A stretch of DNA of 44,623 nucleotides, from assembly GCA_003139775.1 (NCBI GenBank), contig PLGI01000105.1, forward strand, positions 1 to 44,623, written 5' to 3'. Positions 15,904 to 23,298 of this stretch are shown one piece after another. The notes under the pieces are model-generated. The model made no database searches, had not been told where the DNA came from, and was given only the letters and a program-made list of their open reading frames with translations. Position 1 is the first letter of the stretch, and every line of letters begins with the position of its first letter. This DNA is from Syntrophaceae bacterium. Lineage in GTDB: Bacteria; Desulfobacterota; Syntrophia; Syntrophales; Smithellaceae. The translations under genes were made by a program, and so were the position numbers.

Positions 15904-16914
15904 CTATCGCAACCAGGCATCAGCCGGCATTCCCGACTTGAGTTCAAAGTTGGGATTAACTATGGATACTTTAACCAGATATACCAGCTTTACTCTTTCT
16001 TTTTTCGTCTGAATGATTTTCGGAGTAAATTCTCCTTCCGGAGAAACAAAAGAAACCGATCCGGTATAAGTTTTACCGGGGAAGGTATCTACCTTCACAT
16101 CCACCTTCTGGCCCGGCCTGACTTTGCCGATCTCCGTTTCATCCACAAATATTTTCAGATCAACGCGGGCAAGATCGGAAATAGTCAGAACTTCTCTTCC
16201 GGGATTTACAGTTTCGCCTGGTTCAACATTGCGGCTGGTTATTACGCCATCCATGGGCGATTTTAATTGCGTATAACCCAACTGAATGGATGCTTGATTT
16301 AATGACGCGTTAATCGAATTAATTTGCGCAGAGGCGACTTCGATATCCTGCTTGGCGGCGTCTACTCTGGTTAAATTACCCTGCGCCAGTTTCAGCATGG
16401 ATTCACTTTCGGTAAGCCTCGATTGGGACACTTCGTAGGCTAGTTTCATGCTATCGCGTTCTTTTTCTGTGATCACACCCTTACTGAATAGATCTTCAAA
16501 GCGCTTGTAGTTCTTCTCAGCATCTTTTAAAGTATCTCTGGCGCTATTCACGGCCGCTCTTGCTCTGGCCACTTCCGAGGGCAGCGTTTTCCTGTTGATA
16601 TCCAGCACTGTTCCCAGTTGCTGTTTTGTTTTTTGCGCCCGATCCAGATTTGCTCTGGCTTGCTCATAACGTGATTCAAATTCCGCGCGGTCCAGTTCAG
16701 CAATAATCTGGCCTTTAGTAACGGACTGTCCTTCCTGAACGTTGACTTTAACAACACGTCCGGGAACCTGGAAAGACAAATTCGCTTGTGTTGTTTCTAT
16801 TGTGCCGGAATAAAATAGTCCCTTTTCGCGATTATTTTTCTGCCCGAAATAAACCAGTAATCCGACGGTCACAAAGAGAATTATAAAAACAATTATTATT
16901 ATTCTTTTTTTCAA
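15904..16914 (-). CDS. HlyD-family membrane fusion protein (YbhG-like)
   Basis: A 336-residue periplasmic adaptor anchored by one N-terminal helix (IIIIVFIILFVTVGLLVYF). The first lipoyl half is FQVPGRVVKVNVQEGQSVTKGQ, then comes a long coiled-coil hairpin (residues 75-205), the second lipoyl half (SPMDGVITSRNVEPGETV) and a beta-barrel domain. Such adaptors link an inner-membrane ABC pump to an outer-membrane channel. Translation starts at a TTG with GGAGG 8 bases upstream. It is the first gene of the efflux operon. No TolC gene is in the window, so an outer-membrane partner must be encoded elsewhere. Confidence 0.92.
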   Translation of the reverse strand: MKKRIIIIVFIILFVTVGLLVYFGQKNNREKGLFYSGTIETTQANLSFQVPGRVVKVNVQEGQSVTKGQIIAELDRAEFESRYEQARANLDRAQKTKQQLGTVLDINRKTLPSEVARARAAVNSARDTLKDAEKNYKRFEDLFSKGVITEKERDSMKLAYEVSQSRLTESESMLKLAQGNLTRVDAAKQDIEVASAQINSINASLNQASIQLGYTQLKSPMDGVITSRNVEPGETVNPGREVLTISDLARVDLKIFVDETEIGKVRPGQKVDVKVDTFPGKTYTGSVSFVSPEGEFTPKIIQTKKERVKLVYLVKVSIVNPNFELKSGMPADAWLR

Positions 16915-16951
16915 CGCTTAAACCTCCGTCGTATATTTTAGTCCGAAGTAT

Positions 16952-17080
16952 TTATACCAATTCGCATTCATTCGTCTACCTTTGTTGGCTACGTCATCAG
17001 CACCTCGACGTATATTAGAATACGCCTGCGTCGCCTTTTCCTTGCCGCCTCGGTATACTTTTGACTGCAAATTGGTATTA
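16952..17080. repeat. MITE-like repeat family 1, copy C
   Basis: TTATACCAATTCGCA at the left and TGCAAATTGGTATTA at the right form a terminal inverted repeat matching at 13 of 15 positions. The core is in reverse orientation to copies B and E (CACCTCGACGTATATTAGAA, CTTGCCGCCTCGGTATAC). It fills the region between hlyD and tetR. Confidence 0.8.
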
Positions 17081-17113
17081 CTGCTATTTATAATGATTGT
17101 GCCATCCTTCTGG

Positions 17114-17761
17114 TCATAGTTTTATCGCCTTCAGCACCAGCTTCGCCACTTCATCTCCCAGACTCCCCTTTAATTTTTTATCACGGGCTTTAATCTCAGC
17201 AGGAAGCCATAACTGCCTGTCTTTAATCGGTATGGCCTTTTTATAAAAAAGAATTGTTCCCACGATCATCATATGGATGAGGAATGGAACCACCTCAACA
17301 AAGATTCCTTTTTTTCGTCCTTCATCCAAAATACCAACAAGAATCGTCAGGACTGATACTATATCTTCAACGACAACGCGGGGCAGATGGGCGCCGTCTG
17401 CCGCCACCTCCCGCATCATAATCGAAGGCAATTCGGGATTTTTATCCACATTAGCGGCAATGCAGTTTATATAAACCTTGAGCTTTTCTTCCGGATGATC
17501 AACTTTGGCCACAGCACCGGCAATATTCTGGGCGGTATTACCTAGAACCTGATGGATCACATTGGCGTAAAGAGTATCTTTGTGGCCGATTTGATAATAG
17601 AGAGTTGCTTTATTCACACCGGCGCGTTCGGCGATTTCATCAACATGCGCCCCGCTGTAACCATTTTCGGCAAACACCTTTCGCGCCGCTGTTAAAATTT
17701 TTTCAGCGGTTTTGCCTGGTTTTTCTATATCAATTACTTTTTTAATCAAAAGCTTCACCAA
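17114..17761 (-). CDS. TetR-family regulator (CecR-like)
   Basis: A 215-residue repressor-type protein. The helix-turn-helix lies in residues 18-65: ILTAARKVFAENGYSGAHVD, EIAERAGVNKATLYYQIGHKD. The rest is the helical ligand-binding and dimerisation domain. It begins at a TTG (17761), with a GTG one codon later; the upstream site is weak, so the exact start is unsure. It lies directly upstream of the hlyD operon on the same strand and is divergent from a DEAD-box helicase. This is the E. coli order ybhG-cecR-rhlE, where CecR controls both sides. A perfect 12-base palindrome at 18066 is a candidate operator. Confidence 0.88.
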   Translation of the reverse strand: MVKLLIKKVIDIEKPGKTAEKILTAARKVFAENGYSGAHVDEIAERAGVNKATLYYQIGHKDTLYANVIHQVLGNTAQNIAGAVAKVDHPEEKLKVYINCIAANVDKNPELPSIMMREVAADGAHLPRVVVEDIVSVLTILVGILDEGRKKGIFVEVVPFLIHMMIVGTILFYKKAIPIKDRQLWLPAEIKARDKKLKGSLGDEVAKLVLKAIKL

Positions 17762-17822
17762 TATTTTTTTATGATCGCGTTAATTTGTCTTCATGCCCTC
17801 TCGTCACCTCGCGTGACCCCTA

Positions 17823-17858
17823 GTGACCTCGATGTGCCCTTTAGGGTATTAGGTTATT
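17823..17858 (-). repeat. 36-bp repeat, copy 2 (inverted)
   Basis: The exact reverse complement of 7151-7186. The flanking sequence also repeats TCACGCGAGG, so the original unit was somewhat longer. It lies upstream of tetR. Confidence 0.8.
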
Positions 17859-17905
17859 CAGATAGTTAGGTGATCAGGTTACACAGGCAAGAAGCCACTT
17901 ATACA

Positions 17906-18060
17906 CCGGCTTCGTAAAATACCCCAACGGGTACGGCGATCTTCAGAGGCAAGGCACGCAAATCCTGAGGCGTGCGACCGCCGTGGCGCATCCGGCATAC
18001 GCCGGATAAACTCCGCATATGCGAAGCCCGGCGAATGCCGGGAGTTTTTTACGAAGTCGG
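17906..18060. repeat. 155-bp element with 14-bp terminal inverted repeats
   Basis: The left end CCGGCTTCGTAAAA and the right end TTTTACGAAGTCGG match as inverted repeats at 13 of 14 positions. Inside are two hairpins (CCGGCATACGCCGG and CCCGGCGAATGCCGGG). It has no coding potential and the structure of a non-autonomous mobile or REP-like element. It lies in the 17762-18576 gap between tetR and the helicase. Confidence 0.65.
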
Positions 18061-18065
18061 AATTT

Positions 18066-18077
18066 AACCGATCGGTT
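18066..18077. promoter_or_regulatory. palindromic operator candidate between tetR and the helicase
   Basis: AACCGATCGGTT is a perfect 12-base palindrome. AACCATACGTTT follows directly (18080-18091) as a weaker copy. TetR proteins bind palindromes of this size. It lies about 300 bases before tetR and 500 before the helicase, with repeats inserted on both sides. Confidence 0.45.
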
Positions 18078-18426
18078 TAACCATACGTTTAAATATTATG
18101 AGGAATATGTCAAGATATTTTTGTTATATTGGCATCTATGAAGGCAGAATGCCTAACCGGCAATTTATATGATTTAAGGAAGACTCATCCCGCATAAAGA
18201 TATTCCTTGCTATTTAACTGATATGCGTGTAGATAGCTCACCGTGATAGCGATAGTTAGTTACCTTCCCTACTTTTTTCTCTTGGAAACTTCGGCAGGAA
18301 AATCCAGCTAATCGTAATAGAATCCAGCTATAGTGTGACGTTTCTAATCTGTCTTTCAGGCGCAAGATCAGCGGATGAGGCAGTTTATATTCACGCAACG
18401 ATTAGAAATGGGTTCAATTGTCACCA

Positions 18427-18550
18427 ATGCCATTTCGCTTTCTTTGGCTAACTTTGTTAGCAGCGTTGTCGGCTTCCTCGACGTATGTATAAATACGCCT
18501 GCGGAACCTCCTCCTTGCCGCCGCGTTATCCTTTGAAATCGAAAGGGCAT
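18427..18550. repeat. MITE-like repeat family 1, copy D
   Basis: ATGCCATTTCGCTTTC at the left and GAAATCGAAAGGGCAT at the right match as an inverted repeat at 14 of 16 positions. The core is conserved and inverted relative to copies B and E. It ends 9 bases before the first possible start of the helicase gene and so contributes its 5' untranslated region. No gene is supported in 18091-18426. Confidence 0.8.
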
Positions 18551-18576
18551 AATAAAAAATGAAGGAAAAAGAAAAA

Positions 18577-19869
18577 ATGAGTTTTGAGAAGTTCGAGTTA
18601 CATGCGAAAATATTTGCCGGCGTGCAAGCGCTTGGCTACACAGTGCCGACACCAATTCAATTAAAATCAATCCCGCCGATTATGGAAGGCCGCGATGTTA
18701 TGGGGCTTGCTCAAACCGGAACCGGGAAAACAGCGGCTTTTGTGCTGCCGATTTTGCAACGTCTTATGCAGGGGCCACGCGGCCATATCCGCGCCCTGAT
18801 CATAGCGCCAACGCGCGAGTTGAGCGAGCAAACACACAAGGCGATAGGGCAATTAGGCCGCAGGGCGCAAATCCACAGCGCCTCCATCTATGGCGGAGTG
18901 GGCATTGGCAGCCAGATAACAAGGCTACGGGATAAAGTCGATATCATCTCCGCTTGTCCCGGCCGCCTGCTTGACCATATCCAACGCAATACCATTGATT
19001 TGTCCCATGTAGAGGTACTGGTACTGGACGAGGCGGATCATATGTTCGATATGGGCTTTCTGCCGGATGTCCGGAAAATCGTAAAACATCTTCCCAAACA
19101 GCGTCAAACGTTGCTTTTCTCCGCGACGATGCCCAACGATATAAAAAGCCTGGCTAATGATCTTCTGCTAAATCCGGTCAATATTGAAATCGGCCACGCG
19201 GCACCGGTAGAAACGATTACACATAAATTTTATCCGGTACAAATGAGTTCTAAAACAGAGCTGCTGAAAAATATTCTTGATAATACAGAAACTGATTCCG
19301 TTCTCGTCTTTACCCGGACAAAATCGCGCGCGAAAAGTGTTGCCCAGCAGTTGGACAAATCGGGATATAAAGTTACTTCACTGCATGGAAATTTATCGCA
19401 GCAGAAACGTCAGCAATCTCTTGACGGCTTCCGCGACGGTCGTTATGAAATTATGGTGGCGACCGATATCGCCGCCCGCGGTATTGATGTGACAAGAATT
19501 TCCCATGTCATAAATTATGATATGCCGTCGACTGCGGATGCCTACACTCATCGTATCGGCAGAACAGGGCGCGCTTCCAAAATTGGCGATGCCTTTACTT
19601 TTGTAACAGCCGATGATGCAGGCCTTGCTCATTCTCTGAAAAGAGTGCTCGGAGACAAACTCCAATACCGCAGTGTTGATGGATTAACCATTGGAATGCC
19701 GTCAGATAAGGCCCCTGCTCATAGCAATCGAGGCGCGAACGAGATGAAGTTCAATGGAGGCAGAAAGATTTTTTCTGCCCGGACGCAAACAAAAAGAAGT
19801 CCGGCGCGACGATCCTTCGACAATAGTAATCGGTCTTTATGGTCGCCTAGATCACCAATGGCGGTTTAA
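18577..19869 (+). CDS. rhlE: DEAD-box RNA helicase (RhlE type)
   Basis: A 430-residue ATP-dependent RNA helicase acting in ribosome assembly or RNA decay. All core motifs are present: Q-motif PTPIQLKSIP, motif I AQTGTGKTA, PTRELSEQ, DEADHMFDMGF (motif II), SATMP (motif III), ARGIDVTRISHVINYD and HRIGRTGR (motif VI). A basic, Ser/Arg-rich tail of about 60 residues follows. I took the second Met (MSFEKFELH) as the start from the family pattern; the ATG at 18559, six codons upstream, is possible and has AAAGGG ahead of it. It is divergent from tetR, as rhlE is from cecR in E. coli, which supports the RhlE call over other DEAD-box subtypes. Confidence 0.88.
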   Translation: MSFEKFELHAKIFAGVQALGYTVPTPIQLKSIPPIMEGRDVMGLAQTGTGKTAAFVLPILQRLMQGPRGHIRALIIAPTRELSEQTHKAIGQLGRRAQIHSASIYGGVGIGSQITRLRDKVDIISACPGRLLDHIQRNTIDLSHVEVLVLDEADHMFDMGFLPDVRKIVKHLPKQRQTLLFSATMPNDIKSLANDLLLNPVNIEIGHAAPVETITHKFYPVQMSSKTELLKNILDNTETDSVLVFTRTKSRAKSVAQQLDKSGYKVTSLHGNLSQQKRQQSLDGFRDGRYEIMVATDIAARGIDVTRISHVINYDMPSTADAYTHRIGRTGRASKIGDAFTFVTADDAGLAHSLKRVLGDKLQYRSVDGLTIGMPSDKAPAHSNRGANEMKFNGGRKIFSARTQTKRSPARRSFDNSNRSLWSPRSPMAV

Positions 19870-19903
19870 TGAAAAAATCAAACAGAGAACGGCGACAGGC
19901 TAT

Positions 19904-19919
19904 ATTGATCTTGTTATGC
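19904..19919 (-). other. attC-like R''/L'' half site at cassette end
   Basis: On the minus strand GCATAACAAGATCAAT, where TAA is the stop codon of the nucleotidyltransferase gene. GCATAAC is the exact complement of the GTTATGC at 20549-20543 that stands at the other end of the same two-gene unit, as expected for the two ends of one cassette. Confidence 0.5.
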
Positions 19920-20366
19920 ATCTGAGTTTTCTTCAAGGTGCTTTGCGTCAATAAGATCTTTATCTCTTCCAGTTGATTTTTTATTTTTTATAAGGTTTTC
20001 TTTAGAAATAAATGGAAGATTTAATCCTTCCATAACAATTATTGTTCTGGAAGGATAAGCGTTATTAAAATCAACACCATCAATATGGTTTATAAGGTCT
20101 ATTCTGCGGGGGGCAACACCGATTTGAAAGATTATACTTTTTTGCATAAAAGTATTTTCTGTTAATCCTGACGTCGGCGTGCCGAAAGAGATAAGGGCAG
20201 ACAATATTTTTTTAGAATTTTCCTGGCTTGCTTCTACCCATATGTCAAAATCACCAGTTGCCCTTGGGTATCCATACGCGGCAAGGGCATACGCACCGAC
20301 AATAAGAAACTTTACCTCATTGTCTAATAAGCTTTGTAACATGTCTTTGTAATCTTCGTTCAGCAT
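19914..20366 (-). CDS. MNT-type nucleotidyltransferase
   Basis: A 150-residue protein of the nucleotidyltransferase fold found in AbiEii-like and MNT toxin or antitoxin proteins. FLIVGAYALAAYGYPRATGD leads into DFDIWV, giving the metal-binding pair D39 and D41, and RRIDLINHIDGVDF carries the likely third acidic residue. Such enzymes transfer NMPs to proteins or tRNA; the target here is unknown. It overlaps the 62-residue gene upstream by 50 bases and the two are almost certainly co-translated as one module. The stop codon lies in an attC-like half site. It converges with the helicase gene. Confidence 0.75.
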   Translation of the reverse strand: MLNEDYKDMLQSLLDNEVKFLIVGAYALAAYGYPRATGDFDIWVEASQENSKKILSALISFGTPTSGLTENTFMQKSIIFQIGVAPRRIDLINHIDGVDFNNAYPSRTIIVMEGLNLPFISKENLIKNKKSTGRDKDLIDAKHLEENSDA

Positions 20367-20505
20367 CTCTATCGCCTTTAAAGAACCAAAGTTCAGATGT
20401 CAGATCCCAAACAAAAGATATTCTTTCCTGAAAAGAGGCATTAACAAAGCAGTCATCCTGTTTGGTTTGTTTTTTTAATACGGTTTTAGTTCTATCTAAT
20501 CTCAT
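20317..20505 (-). CDS. small partner protein of the nucleotidyltransferase
   Basis: A 62-residue protein with a basic N-terminus (MRLDRTKTVLKKQTKQDD), a SFQERISFVWDLTSELWF core and RRLQRHVTKLIR at the end. Proteins of this pattern are regularly found directly upstream of MNT-like nucleotidyltransferases, and the 50-base overlap supports a two-gene module, possibly toxin-antitoxin-like. It is too short for a known enzyme fold and probably helical. The cassette-type core GTTATGC lies 38 bases upstream. Confidence 0.65.
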   Translation of the reverse strand: MRLDRTKTVLKKQTKQDDCFVNASFQERISFVWDLTSELWFFKGDRDAERRLQRHVTKLIRQ

Positions 20506-20542
20506 GCGTCTTTATATCATATTTTAATTCATTTGTCAGCAT

Positions 20543-20858
20543 GCATAACTGAGGAGCTAAGCGGCGGCCAACGAAGCGGCGCTTATCGGTGGCGCGGTCG
20601 CGGGGGACGCGAAGCGTCACATGCAATCCGTGACAACCGTTCGAGCGCCATGTTCGGCGCCTATATGCCCCTATCTTTTATTTTATATATATTTCTTTTA
20701 TCTTTTCTCCTGTGCGGCGCCGATAACAGGCGCGCTGAACGTTAGAGCAGCGCCGCTCCGTTCGGCGGGAACAGTCTTTTGTCTTTTCGTTCCCGCCGAA
20801 CGCTAAGGCTCACCGGGAGCCGGTTTTATCGGCTATCCGGTGGACCTATTTGTTAGCT
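20543..20858 (-). other. attC-like imperfect palindromes between cassettes
   Basis: Several integron-type structures fill this 316-base stretch. At the left of the minus-strand order, AGCTAAC (20858-20852) overlaps the last codons of the 237-residue gene. It starts a stem with a 5-base bulge in which GGTCCACCGG faces CCGGTGAGCC, ending near 20802. At 20631-20746 a 116-base imperfect palindrome has arms AACCGTTCGAGCGCC and GGCGCGCTGAACGTTAG. A 13-base perfect hairpin (GTTCGGCGGGAAC) lies between them. GTTATGC at 20549-20543 is the last core. No gene is supported here; small ORFs inside are palindrome by-products. Confidence 0.55.
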
Positions 20859-21559
20859 TTCACATCAATATAGGTATAGTTTTCTTCAATGAAGTCCTCT
20901 GTGCGCTGGTACTTATGGCGATACTGCAGTTCCGACAGCTGCTTCATTTCGTTTAGTTTAGGCAGCAAAGGACTTGAGAAATTCGCCATGCCGTTTTGAA
21001 AACGATAAGCCATAACCTCTGAGTTCTTCAGCCTGCGCAACGGGATTTTGGCGGATCTAACAAAGTCGTGACGGACCGGGTATAGACCCATCGACTCCGC
21101 TTTAGTAATGGCGCTCGGGGTCATAAGCAAACCTATCCAGTCTTGATCCTCAGCATACTCAAGGGCATCTAGGAAAGCCTTTCCTACAAAACATCGATTA
21201 TCGGCGCTCCGTATGAATGGGCCTACTGATATTGCGCCACGTATAGGTATTCCTGAGTATATGCATTTCCGAATGAAGAACTTGGCAGCTGTCTCCACGA
21301 TTGAGTACGACTGACCGGAAGCATCTCTGGAAAACATGAGGTATGTATCAGAAAACCAGCAGTAGTCAATTATTCCTGGCTCCCAATCGTCGCAGCTCGA
21401 TCTTAGATAGTCTATAGTGGTTTCATAGTCGACGCGCACCACAAAGGCTCTTACGTCGTCTTCGTCAACATTTATAATGTTGCGGATGCCAAGAATATCG
21501 AAGCAGGCCACCCAGCAATTCGAAACAATCCATTCATCAGCTTTTGTTATGTCTTTCAT
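20846..21559 (-). CDS. nucleotide-cyclase-like cassette protein
   Basis: A 237-residue protein with the layout of a class III nucleotidyl-cyclase-type fold. ACFDILGIRN holds a first Asp (D21), YCWFSDTYLMFS a second (D71), and GIPIRGAISVG stands where the conserved Gly turn is expected. Cyclases use two such Asp for metal. The purine-selecting residues are not evident, so the activity may be different or lost. It has no membrane helix or sensor domain. The C-terminal 60 residues are charged and helical. Its end (AAA GCT AAC AAA TAG) overlaps an attC left core and its start follows the attC at 21570 by 10 bases, so it is a gene cassette. Confidence 0.6.
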   Translation of the reverse strand: MKDITKADEWIVSNCWVACFDILGIRNIINVDEDDVRAFVVRVDYETTIDYLRSSCDDWEPGIIDYCWFSDTYLMFSRDASGQSYSIVETAAKFFIRKCIYSGIPIRGAISVGPFIRSADNRCFVGKAFLDALEYAEDQDWIGLLMTPSAITKAESMGLYPVRHDFVRSAKIPLRRLKNSEVMAYRFQNGMANFSSPLLPKLNEMKQLSELQYRHKYQRTEDFIEENYTYIDVKANK

Positions 21560-21569
21560 GCTTCCTCGA

Positions 21570-21632
21570 AGCTAACGCTCCGCTTCATGCGCGCCCGTTT
21601 TTAGGGCGTCGTCTTGGAAGCGGATGTTAGAT
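21570..21632 (-). other. integron attC recombination site
   Basis: A 63-base attC between two cassette genes, read on the minus strand. R'' is ATCTAAC (21632-21626, RYYYAAC), L'' is ATCCGCTTC, then an inner CGCCC-TAAAAA-CGGGCG hairpin, L' is GAAGCGGAGC (one extra base) and R' is GTTAGCT (21576-21570). It begins at the base after the stop of the upstream gene and ends 10 bases before the next ATG, the standard cassette layout. R' pairs perfectly with the AGCTAAC at the end of the next cassette (20858-20852), as expected if those cores belong to one cassette. Confidence 0.8.
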
Positions 21633-22160
21633 TCATTCTTCAATTGTGTTTTCATTTATATCGCGAAGCTTAAAGGAGATCGGCAATTTAATACTTCCTT
21701 GAATACCCTTGTCTGATTTGAAAGGCGACCATATAGTAAGGGTAATAATATCCGGGGCTCTAAGCGAGAATTTGGCGGCAACTATAGGCGGCAAGAAATC
21801 AGAAGAAGACAGCAATTTATTATCTCGGCGACGATAGAAGAAATATTTTGATTGCCATTCTGAGTGTCCACCAGTGTTATAAGTGCTATAGACGAAGAAC
21901 TTTGAATCCGGTGTCCATGATGCTTGTTCCACATATTGACCATGTTCCCCATCAGGCGATGAGTAATCTATTCTTACCAATACCTTTCCCTTTTCACCAT
22001 AAATTTCTACTATACATTCAGGCGGTTTTGCAGAGGGAATGATCTTGGCTGTGAGTCTTCCATCAGGAGATGGAAATACTTGGAGATCCATTGCGGACGC
22101 AATGGAAATATTAATGAATGATAATGCGATTGTCAAAATTAAATAGAATTTTCGTTTCAT
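21633..22160 (-). CDS. exported beta-propeller-like cassette protein
   Basis: A 175-residue protein with a signal peptide (FYLILTIALSFINISIASA, cleavage after ASA) followed by strands of the type VFPSPDGRLTAKI and QASWTPDSKFFVYST. These PDGR and PDSK blades are typical of TolB/WD40-like propellers, but only one or two blades fit, so it is a fragment or a small single-sheet protein. It should be periplasmic. The gene sits between the attC at 21570-21632 and a GTTAGGT core 8 bases before its ATG. That core differs from the complement of its own R'' (GTTAGAT) at one base. I infer the first cassette of the cluster. Confidence 0.65.
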   Translation of the reverse strand: MKRKFYLILTIALSFINISIASAMDLQVFPSPDGRLTAKIIPSAKPPECIVEIYGEKGKVLVRIDYSSPDGEHGQYVEQASWTPDSKFFVYSTYNTGGHSEWQSKYFFYRRRDNKLLSSSDFLPPIVAAKFSLRAPDIITLTIWSPFKSDKGIQGSIKLPISFKLRDINENTIEE

Positions 22161-22168
22161 CGTATTGA

Positions 22169-22193
22169 ACCTAACAATTAATATACGAACTTC
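22169..22193 (-). promoter_or_regulatory. 21-bp box, site 2, joined to a GTTAGGT core
   Basis: On the minus strand GAAGTTCGTATATTAATTGTT runs into AGGT, so the box ends exactly in GTTAGGT (22175-22169), a perfect GTTRRRY core 8 bases before the cassette gene. This is the copy that most suggests an integron-type insertion point. Confidence 0.6.
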
Positions 22194-22235
22194 TTTTTAT
22201 TAAGACTACCTATTGCAGTTTAAGAAATTACAGTA

Positions 22236-23141
22236 CTACTTGGCTCCAGCCTTTTTCCTCAATGATTCTATCTGCAGGTCTTTTTCCTCCCACAGTTGCT
22301 GTACCCACTTGTGAATGGCAGCGCGAAAGGCCTGATCGCCTTCGTAATCGCCATGCAGAAACTGTTGCGGAATTTCTATTGTCCGGACACGCACAATTAT
22401 CCTTTTGACTTTTCCGCAAAGAAAGTCCCAGAATTCCGGAACGCCGTCCGGATAGACGATGGTAATGTCCAGCATGGAATTAAACTTGTCGCCCAGCACG
22501 TTTAGAGCCAACGCGAGGCCGCCGGATTTCGGACGCAGGAGAAACTTATATTCACTGTTCTGCTTGTCGTGTTTTGCTTTGGTAAAGCGTGTGCCTTCGA
22601 GAAAATTCATCACGCTGGTGGGAATATATGCAAACTTCTCACAGGCCCGGCGCATTGTTTCAAAATCCTTTCCTTTTTGTTCGGGATGCTTTTTCAAATA
22701 TTCAAAGCCGTGGCGATGTAAGAAAGGAAAATCCAGCGCCCACCAGGCAAGACCCATTATCGGCACTCGAATAAGTTCGCTTTTCAGGAAAAATTTCAGC
22801 AAGGGAATGCGGCGATTTAACAGATGCTGCATAACTAATATATCAACCCAGGATTGATGATTACTGACGACCATATACCAGCCATGATAATTCAAGTCCT
22901 CTAATCCTTGCACATCCCACCGGGTTTTTTGGGTCAGGCGCATCCACCCACTGTTGCAAGTAATCCAATTTTCCGCAATCCGGTGAATAATCCAGTTGAA
23001 CCCCCGGCGTAATTGCGGCAGCGGTAAAAGAAATTTCAGAATGGCGAACACGAACAAGAGCGACGTCCATATCAATACATTCACGACCAAAAGCAAACCC
23101 GCGATGACTCCCAATAAACTGGATGGTAAAAAATTCAGCAT
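22236..23141 (-). CDS. membrane 1-acyl-glycerol-3-phosphate acyltransferase (YihG-like)
   Basis: A 301-residue acyltransferase of the PlsC superfamily. After an N-terminal helix (SLLGVIAGLLLVVNVLIWTS), the catalytic NHQSWVD (the family's HxxxxD), the middle FLHRHG block and the substrate motif EGTRFT are present. The long C-terminal region and the FPFLHRHG sequence resemble E. coli YihG and related acyltransferases rather than PlsC itself. It should acylate lysophosphatidate or a related lipid at the inner membrane. I used the ATG at 23141 (MLNFLPSS) with AGGA upstream, discarding 35 codons of unlikely N-terminus. Confidence 0.85.
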   Translation of the reverse strand: MLNFLPSSLLGVIAGLLLVVNVLIWTSLLFVFAILKFLLPLPQLRRGFNWIIHRIAENWITCNSGWMRLTQKTRWDVQGLEDLNYHGWYMVVSNHQSWVDILVMQHLLNRRIPLLKFFLKSELIRVPIMGLAWWALDFPFLHRHGFEYLKKHPEQKGKDFETMRRACEKFAYIPTSVMNFLEGTRFTKAKHDKQNSEYKFLLRPKSGGLALALNVLGDKFNSMLDITIVYPDGVPEFWDFLCGKVKRIIVRVRTIEIPQQFLHGDYEGDQAFRAAIHKWVQQLWEEKDLQIESLRKKAGAK

Positions 23142-23236
23142 AATGATATTCCTAAAAATACATAATATTAAATTAAGCTTGGCGAGCATAAAAAAAAGGG
23201 AAGTGCAAGTCAAGAACATTATTGACTTACTGTAAT

Positions 23237-23298
23237 ATAATACCAAGTTGCTTTCAAAAATTAAAAATATGAAATTTTGAAAGCTTACTTGGTATTAT
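23237..23298. repeat. 62-bp palindromic repeat
   Basis: ATAATACCAAGT and ACTTGGTATTAT bound the element, with CTTTCAAAA and TTTTGAAAG just inside. The ends resemble those of family 1, so this may be an internally deleted relative. It lies in the 23142-23560 gap between the divergent acyltransferase and typA genes. Confidence 0.6.

Noticed and set aside
18210-18398. 62-codon ORF on the minus strand between tetR and the helicase.
   Set aside because: No ribosome site, no recognisable family, and it lies in repeat-rich intergenic sequence.
20533-20745. ORFs of 60-70 codons on the plus strand.
   Set aside because: They run through attC-like palindromes and have Arg/Gly-rich translations typical of GC-rich hairpins.
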